Below, piece after piece: positions 60,955-64,000 of a stretch of 64,000 nt of DNA. How positions within the stretch are numbered: the first letter of the stretch is position 1; the number at the start of each line of letters is the position of its first letter. Source of the DNA: Enterocloster bolteae. Lineage in GTDB: Bacteria > Bacillota > Clostridia > Lachnospirales > Lachnospiraceae. A program made the position numbers and the translations under genes. Location of the stretch: positions 1-64,000 of the forward strand of contig JAETNT010000009.1 of NCBI GenBank assembly GCA_021772025.1, written 5' to 3'. The notes under the pieces are model-generated. The model had not been told where the DNA came from and did no database searches. It worked only from the letters and a program-made list of their open reading frames with translations.

Positions 60955-62424
60955 TTATTCCGAAACCCATCTCAGTCCTCTGGGATAGTGATTTTTTAAA
61001 ACATTCCCTGCTGCCTTGGCCCATCCAAGAGACAAACCATCCACGGCAATCAGAACCCAGCCTTGGTATTGTCCCTCGTCCGGACAGGCGGATCCGGGAT
61101 TTAAAGACATTCCTTTTATATAATCCACTGCTTCCTTATATTCCCCTGCATTTTGGAGTGTCAAGTTCCGGCACTGCTTTACATCCAAAGGTTTAAGAAA
61201 AAGCGCCAGGCCATGAGAAGGCTCGAATCGCTTCTTTTTAAATGTCCCCATATGAAGCCCGGGCCTTAGCAGCCGGAGCCCGTCTACTCCCTTTTTTCCA
61301 AAAAGTCCCTTTGCTTCCTCTGGCAGAAGATACAGCTGACCGCCAAACAGCAGGTAATCTCCCTTGGATCTGCCCAACAGTTCTTTCGCCTTATCTTCTT
61401 TTAAAGTATCGTTTATAAATGCCTCAAAATTTTTCCATTCCTCTCTATCTATCGGCAGGCGGCCGTCCGGCCTGGCCGCCAAGGTTTTGATCTCTCCGTT
61501 TTCCTTCTTTAGCACCGCCATATAGTGCCCTTCTCCTTTGGCCTTATGAGGCCAAATACGGATAGTGGCCTGCAGATTTTTTTCTCTGGCATATTCCGGG
61601 CGGCTGCTCCACTGAGGCTGTCCCGGAGAAAATCCCGGCCACAGCTTTCCCGGCGCCTCCACCTGAAATTCCGGATGGCGATCTAAAAATGCCAAAATAG
61701 TTTCTTCGTTTTCCTCCGGGGAAAAGGTGCAGGTGGAGTAAACCAGCCTTCCTCCCGGTTTCAGCATGGATGCTCCGTTGTCCAGGATCCGAGCCTGTCT
61801 CTTCGCACACTCCTTTACATGTTCCCCGCTCCACTGAAGCCTGGCCTCCTCATCTTTACGGAACATTCCTTCTCCGGAACACGGAGCATCGATTACTATT
61901 TTGTCAAATACCGGCCCAAACCGCTTTGCCAGTTTTTCCGAATCCTCGCTGGTTACAATAGCTTCCGGGATTCCCATCCGTTCCACATTCTGAGACAGGA
62001 TTTTGGCTCTGGAAGGATGGATCTCATTGCACACCAAAATCCCTGTTCCCAGCAGATCCCCGGCAATCTGAGTCGCCTTCCCTCCCGGAGCCGCACACAG
62101 ATCCAAAACCCAATCTCCCGGTTTTACCTCCAAAAGCTGCGCCACTGCCATGGCGCTTGGCTCCTGAATATAGTACATGCCTGCCTCATGGTAAAGATGT
62201 TTTCCCGGCCTGCTTTTATCATAATAGTACCCCTCTCTGGCCCAGGGGATCTTCTCTAATGAAAACTGCTTTTCTGCAAGTCCTAAAAGATTCTCTCCTT
62301 TAAGAGGATTAAAACGCAGCCCTTGGGCCTTTTCCTCCTGATAGCTTGATATAAACGCTTCAAATTCCTCTGTTTCCAGCAGTTTTCTCATCCTGTCCGT
62401 AAAATCCTGGGGCAAATGATTCAT
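60955..62424 (-). CDS. rsmF: RsmF-like 16S rRNA (cytosine-C5) methyltransferase
   Basis: This 489-aa RsmB/NOP-family SAM-dependent methyltransferase has a catalytic domain (about 80-300) with SAM motif I DLCAAPGGKATQIA, motif IV APCSGEGMFRKDEEA, and the catalytic-cysteine motif YSTCTFSPEENE. The C-terminal part (about 310-489) is an RNA-binding region related to PUA and DUF1678-like modules of RsmF/YebU. It converges with dinB, 6 bp between stops. The exact target base is not readable from sequence. Confidence 0.87.
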   Translation of the reverse strand: MNHLPQDFTDRMRKLLETEEFEAFISSYQEEKAQGLRFNPLKGENLLGLAEKQFSLEKIPWAREGYYYDKSRPGKHLYHEAGMYYIQEPSAMAVAQLLEVKPGDWVLDLCAAPGGKATQIAGDLLGTGILVCNEIHPSRAKILSQNVERMGIPEAIVTSEDSEKLAKRFGPVFDKIVIDAPCSGEGMFRKDEEARLQWSGEHVKECAKRQARILDNGASMLKPGGRLVYSTCTFSPEENEETILAFLDRHPEFQVEAPGKLWPGFSPGQPQWSSRPEYAREKNLQATIRIWPHKAKGEGHYMAVLKKENGEIKTLAARPDGRLPIDREEWKNFEAFINDTLKEDKAKELLGRSKGDYLLFGGQLYLLPEEAKGLFGKKGVDGLRLLRPGLHMGTFKKKRFEPSHGLALFLKPLDVKQCRNLTLQNAGEYKEAVDYIKGMSLNPGSACPDEGQYQGWVLIAVDGLSLGWAKAAGNVLKNHYPRGLRWVSE

Positions 62425-62517
62425 CCTAACCTATCCTCCTATCCCGGCTGCTCCAAAAAGCCTATGATGGCCGGCAAAATGGGGCACCGGCGTACTTTTT
62501 CGGATTCTCTATAATCG

Positions 62518-62560
62518 AAAAGGAGCCGTGCAAAATGAAGTCTCATTTTACAACAGCTCC
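62518..62560 (-). terminator. Terminator of the DUF6465 gene
   Basis: GGAGC (62522-62526) pairs with GCTCC (62556-62560), with an inner AAAATGA/TCATTTT stem. In the minus direction TTTT follows. Confidence 0.75.
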
Positions 62561-62584
62561 TGACGTCAAACTTCAGTTATGCCA

Positions 62585-62971
62585 TTACAGCATAATCTTA
62601 AATTCCGGACTTTCTTCGCCGTTTACTACATAGTAAGCTGCATGCTCTTCTGCAACTATATACAGCTCAATGGTCTTAATTTCAGTGTCTTTGTGCGCTT
62701 TGGCATAATCCTCCTGTGCCTGAGATAATACGTCCTTTGCAACGATCTCTTTACCGGCAAACTGAAATACCACTGTTGCCTTGGGATCTTTCTTTGCCGC
62801 GGGCTTCTTTGCTGTCGGAACCTTTGCTTCCTTCTCAGGAGCTGGCGCCTTTACTTCTTTCTCAGCAACCGGTACGCTCTTTACTGCCTCAGCCTTTTCC
62901 TCCACACGCTTTGCTTCTTCTTTTACCGCTTTCGCTGCTACAGCCCTGGTAGTCTTTTTGGGTGCTGCCAT
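62585..62971 (-). CDS. DUF6465 family Ala/Lys/Glu-rich protein
   Basis: This 128-aa protein is from the start at 62971 (MAAPKKTTRAVAAKAVK), about 9-10 nt after AGGAGG. The first 70 residues are a low-complexity, highly charged Lys/Ala/Glu/Pro region (KEEAKRVEEKAEAVKSVPVAEKEVKAPAPEKEAKVPTAKKPAAKKDPK) that recalls histone-like or signal-independent linker sequences. The last 55 residues (ATVVFQFAGKEIVAKDVLSQAQEDYAKAHKDTEIKTIELYIVAEEHAAYYVVNGEESPEFKIML) form a compact alpha/beta domain that I associate with DUF6465 of Lachnospiraceae. Function unknown. Confidence 0.75.
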   Translation of the reverse strand: MAAPKKTTRAVAAKAVKEEAKRVEEKAEAVKSVPVAEKEVKAPAPEKEAKVPTAKKPAAKKDPKATVVFQFAGKEIVAKDVLSQAQEDYAKAHKDTEIKTIELYIVAEEHAAYYVVNGEESPEFKIML

Positions 62972-62989
62972 AACACTTATCCTCCTCAT

Positions 62990-63271
62990 AACTCTACTAA
63001 CATTTGTATTATTCTTTCCTTACAAGTATTCCTTTTGCTGTCGTTATTACTGGATTATAAGTCTATGTCTCCCATTTGTCAACGTTTTCACCGTTTGTAG
63101 TGCTTTTTGTTATGGAAAAAAACCGCCTTTTGGGCGAAAATCTTCCTGTCCGCGCAGACAGACAGAAAACGCCTGACCAGAATCCTATGTGAAATTTAAC
63201 AGGAATTTTGATATACAGGCAATCGTAATGTACAAAATTCCTGTCAGATTCCGCAATATCTCAACCGTTTT
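62990..63271. other. Intergenic region between enolase and DUF6465 gene
   Basis: No gene is present. A repeat with 11-bp arms, ACAGGAATTTT (63199-63209) and AAAATTCCTGT (63234-63244), lies about 30 bp downstream of the enolase stop and may be its terminator, though the loop is long (24 nt). Confidence 0.5.
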
Positions 63272-64000
63272 CTAGAAATCTTCCTCAATTCGAAGCAGCT
63301 GGTTGTATTTTGACACTCTGTCGGAGCGGCAGGGGGCTCCGGTTTTGATCTGTCCTCCGTTTACCGCAACTGCAATATCTGCAATAATGGGATCTTCCGT
63401 TTCTCCGGAACGGTGGGAAATCACAGTGGTGTATCCGGCTTCCTGAGCCATCCGAATGGCTTCCAAACTTTCGGTTAAGGTTCCAATCTGGTTGACCTTT
63501 ACCAAAATAGAATTGGCGATTCCCATATCAATTCCCTTTTTGAGGCGCTTTGTGTTGGTGACAAACAGATCGTCTCCTACCAGCTGAATGGAGGATCCTA
63601 AAGCGGCAGTCAGCATTCTCCATCCCTCCCAGTCTTCTTCCTGAAGCCCGTCCTCAATGGAAAAAATCGGATATTTTGCAACCAGTTCTTTGTAATACTG
63701 AACCATCTCCGTGGAGGAACGGCGTACCTGAGAACCTTTCATCTTGCTTTCTCCGGGGAACAGATAGTATCCGCTCTCTTCATCATACAGTTCAGATGAG
63801 GCCGCATCAATGGCGATCCGGATGTCTTCTCCCGGGCAATAGCCCGCCAGCGTAATGGCTTCCACCAGGTAGGAAAGCACCTGATCCGCATCCTGTAAAT
63901 CCGGAGCAAATCCCCCTTCATCTCCTACTCCTGTAGAATAACCTCTGCCGGATAAAAGCTTCTTTAACGTATGGTAAACCTCCGCACAGATACGAAGGCC
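63272..64000 (-). CDS. eno: Enolase, C-terminal part (cut by the window edge)
   Basis: The last 242 codons of enolase, the glycolytic enzyme converting 2-phosphoglycerate to phosphoenolpyruvate. The reading frame is open to the end of the window and begins mid-protein with the family segment [12 protein letters not shown]. Metal ligands lie in [22 protein letters not shown] and [10 protein letters not shown]. The catalytic lysine lies in [12 protein letters not shown] and the mobile SHRSGETED loop follows. The C-terminus [18 protein letters not shown] is complete. The N-terminal about 180 residues lie outside the window. Confidence 0.93.
   Translation of the reverse strand, partial: GLRICAEVYHTLKKLLSGRGYSTGVGDEGGFAPDLQDADQVLSYLVEAITLAGYCPGEDIRIAIDAASSELYDEESGYYLFPGESKMKGSQVRRSSTEMVQYYKELVAKYPIFSIEDGLQEEDWEGWRMLTAALGSSIQLVGDDLFVTNTKRLKKGIDMGIANSILVKVNQIGTLTESLEAIRMAQEAGYTTVISHRSGETEDPIIADIAVAVNGGQIKTGAPCRSDRVSKYNQLLRIEEDF

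Noticed and set aside
63199-63244. Insertion-sequence end or MITE
   Set aside because: Short arms, no target duplication and a position just after the enolase stop suit a transcription terminator better.

Overview
The window looks like chromosomal DNA of a low-to-mid GC anaerobic Firmicute, most likely a Lachnospiraceae (Clostridia) member. The signs are strong AGGAGG-type ribosome binding sites, an oxygen-sensitive glycyl-radical ribonucleotide reductase, NfnAB, a sodium-pumping decarboxylase operon, AddAB, ScpAB and a small Ala/Lys/Glu-rich protein of a type (DUF6465) I associate with Lachnospiraceae. The genus cannot be assigned from sequence alone. No tRNA, rRNA, CRISPR array, insertion sequence or phage structural gene was seen. 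Most genes are on the minus strand.

Layout. (1) 1-3430: a redox island of iron-sulfur and rubredoxin-type proteins around a Crp/Fnr-type regulator and a DUF134 regulator. The last two are transcribed divergently from a mirror-image promoter pair built on a 42-bp inverted repeat. Two of the redox operons carry the same 13-bp box at matching distance from their -10 elements. (2) 3745-14303: a ten-gene minus-strand operon with a LacI-type regulator, a complete sugar ABC importer, two short-chain dehydrogenases, two beta-propeller lactonases and an HpcH/HpaI aldolase. It looks like a non-phosphorylative oxidative sugar or lactone pathway. (3) 14539-19101: a beta-glucoside PTS, a GH1 phospho-beta-glucosidase, a cytidylate-kinase-like protein and an RpiR regulator. 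(4) 19125-28059: a phosphoesterase-rubrerythrin-rubredoxin fusion, a DUF1576 membrane protein, a hybrid histidine kinase, a MATE exporter, and an AAA+ ATPase next to a DUF4157 protein. The last pair resembles accessory genes of extracellular contractile injection systems but has no injection machinery beside it.

(5) 28142-41122: NfnAB, DHFR with a divergent ThyX-like protein, AddAB, a small membrane protein and a second MATE exporter. (6) 41187-48388: a nucleotidyltransferase that may be frameshifted, NrdD with a C-terminal redoxin and candidate NrdR boxes, HflX, and an scpA-scpB-dut-TPR lipoprotein run. (7) 48396-52485: two exported proteins sharing a cadherin-like domain, one being a glucosaminidase interrupted by a Gly/Ser-rich insert. 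(8) 52720-58088: a sodium-translocating decarboxylase operon encoding both an acyl-CoA-type and a 2-oxoacid-type carboxyltransferase. (9) 58203-64000: DacF, SOS-controlled DNA polymerase IV, an RsmF-like methyltransferase, the DUF6465 protein and the 3' part of enolase, cut by the window edge.

The most unusual items are the orphan AAA+/DUF4157 pair, the sugar operon with two dehydrogenase-lactonase pairs and no dehydratase, the phosphoesterase-rubrerythrin fusion, the ThyX-like protein without its RHR motif, the split glucosaminidase, and the symmetric divergent promoter. All functional calls rest on motif recognition by eye; no database search was run.
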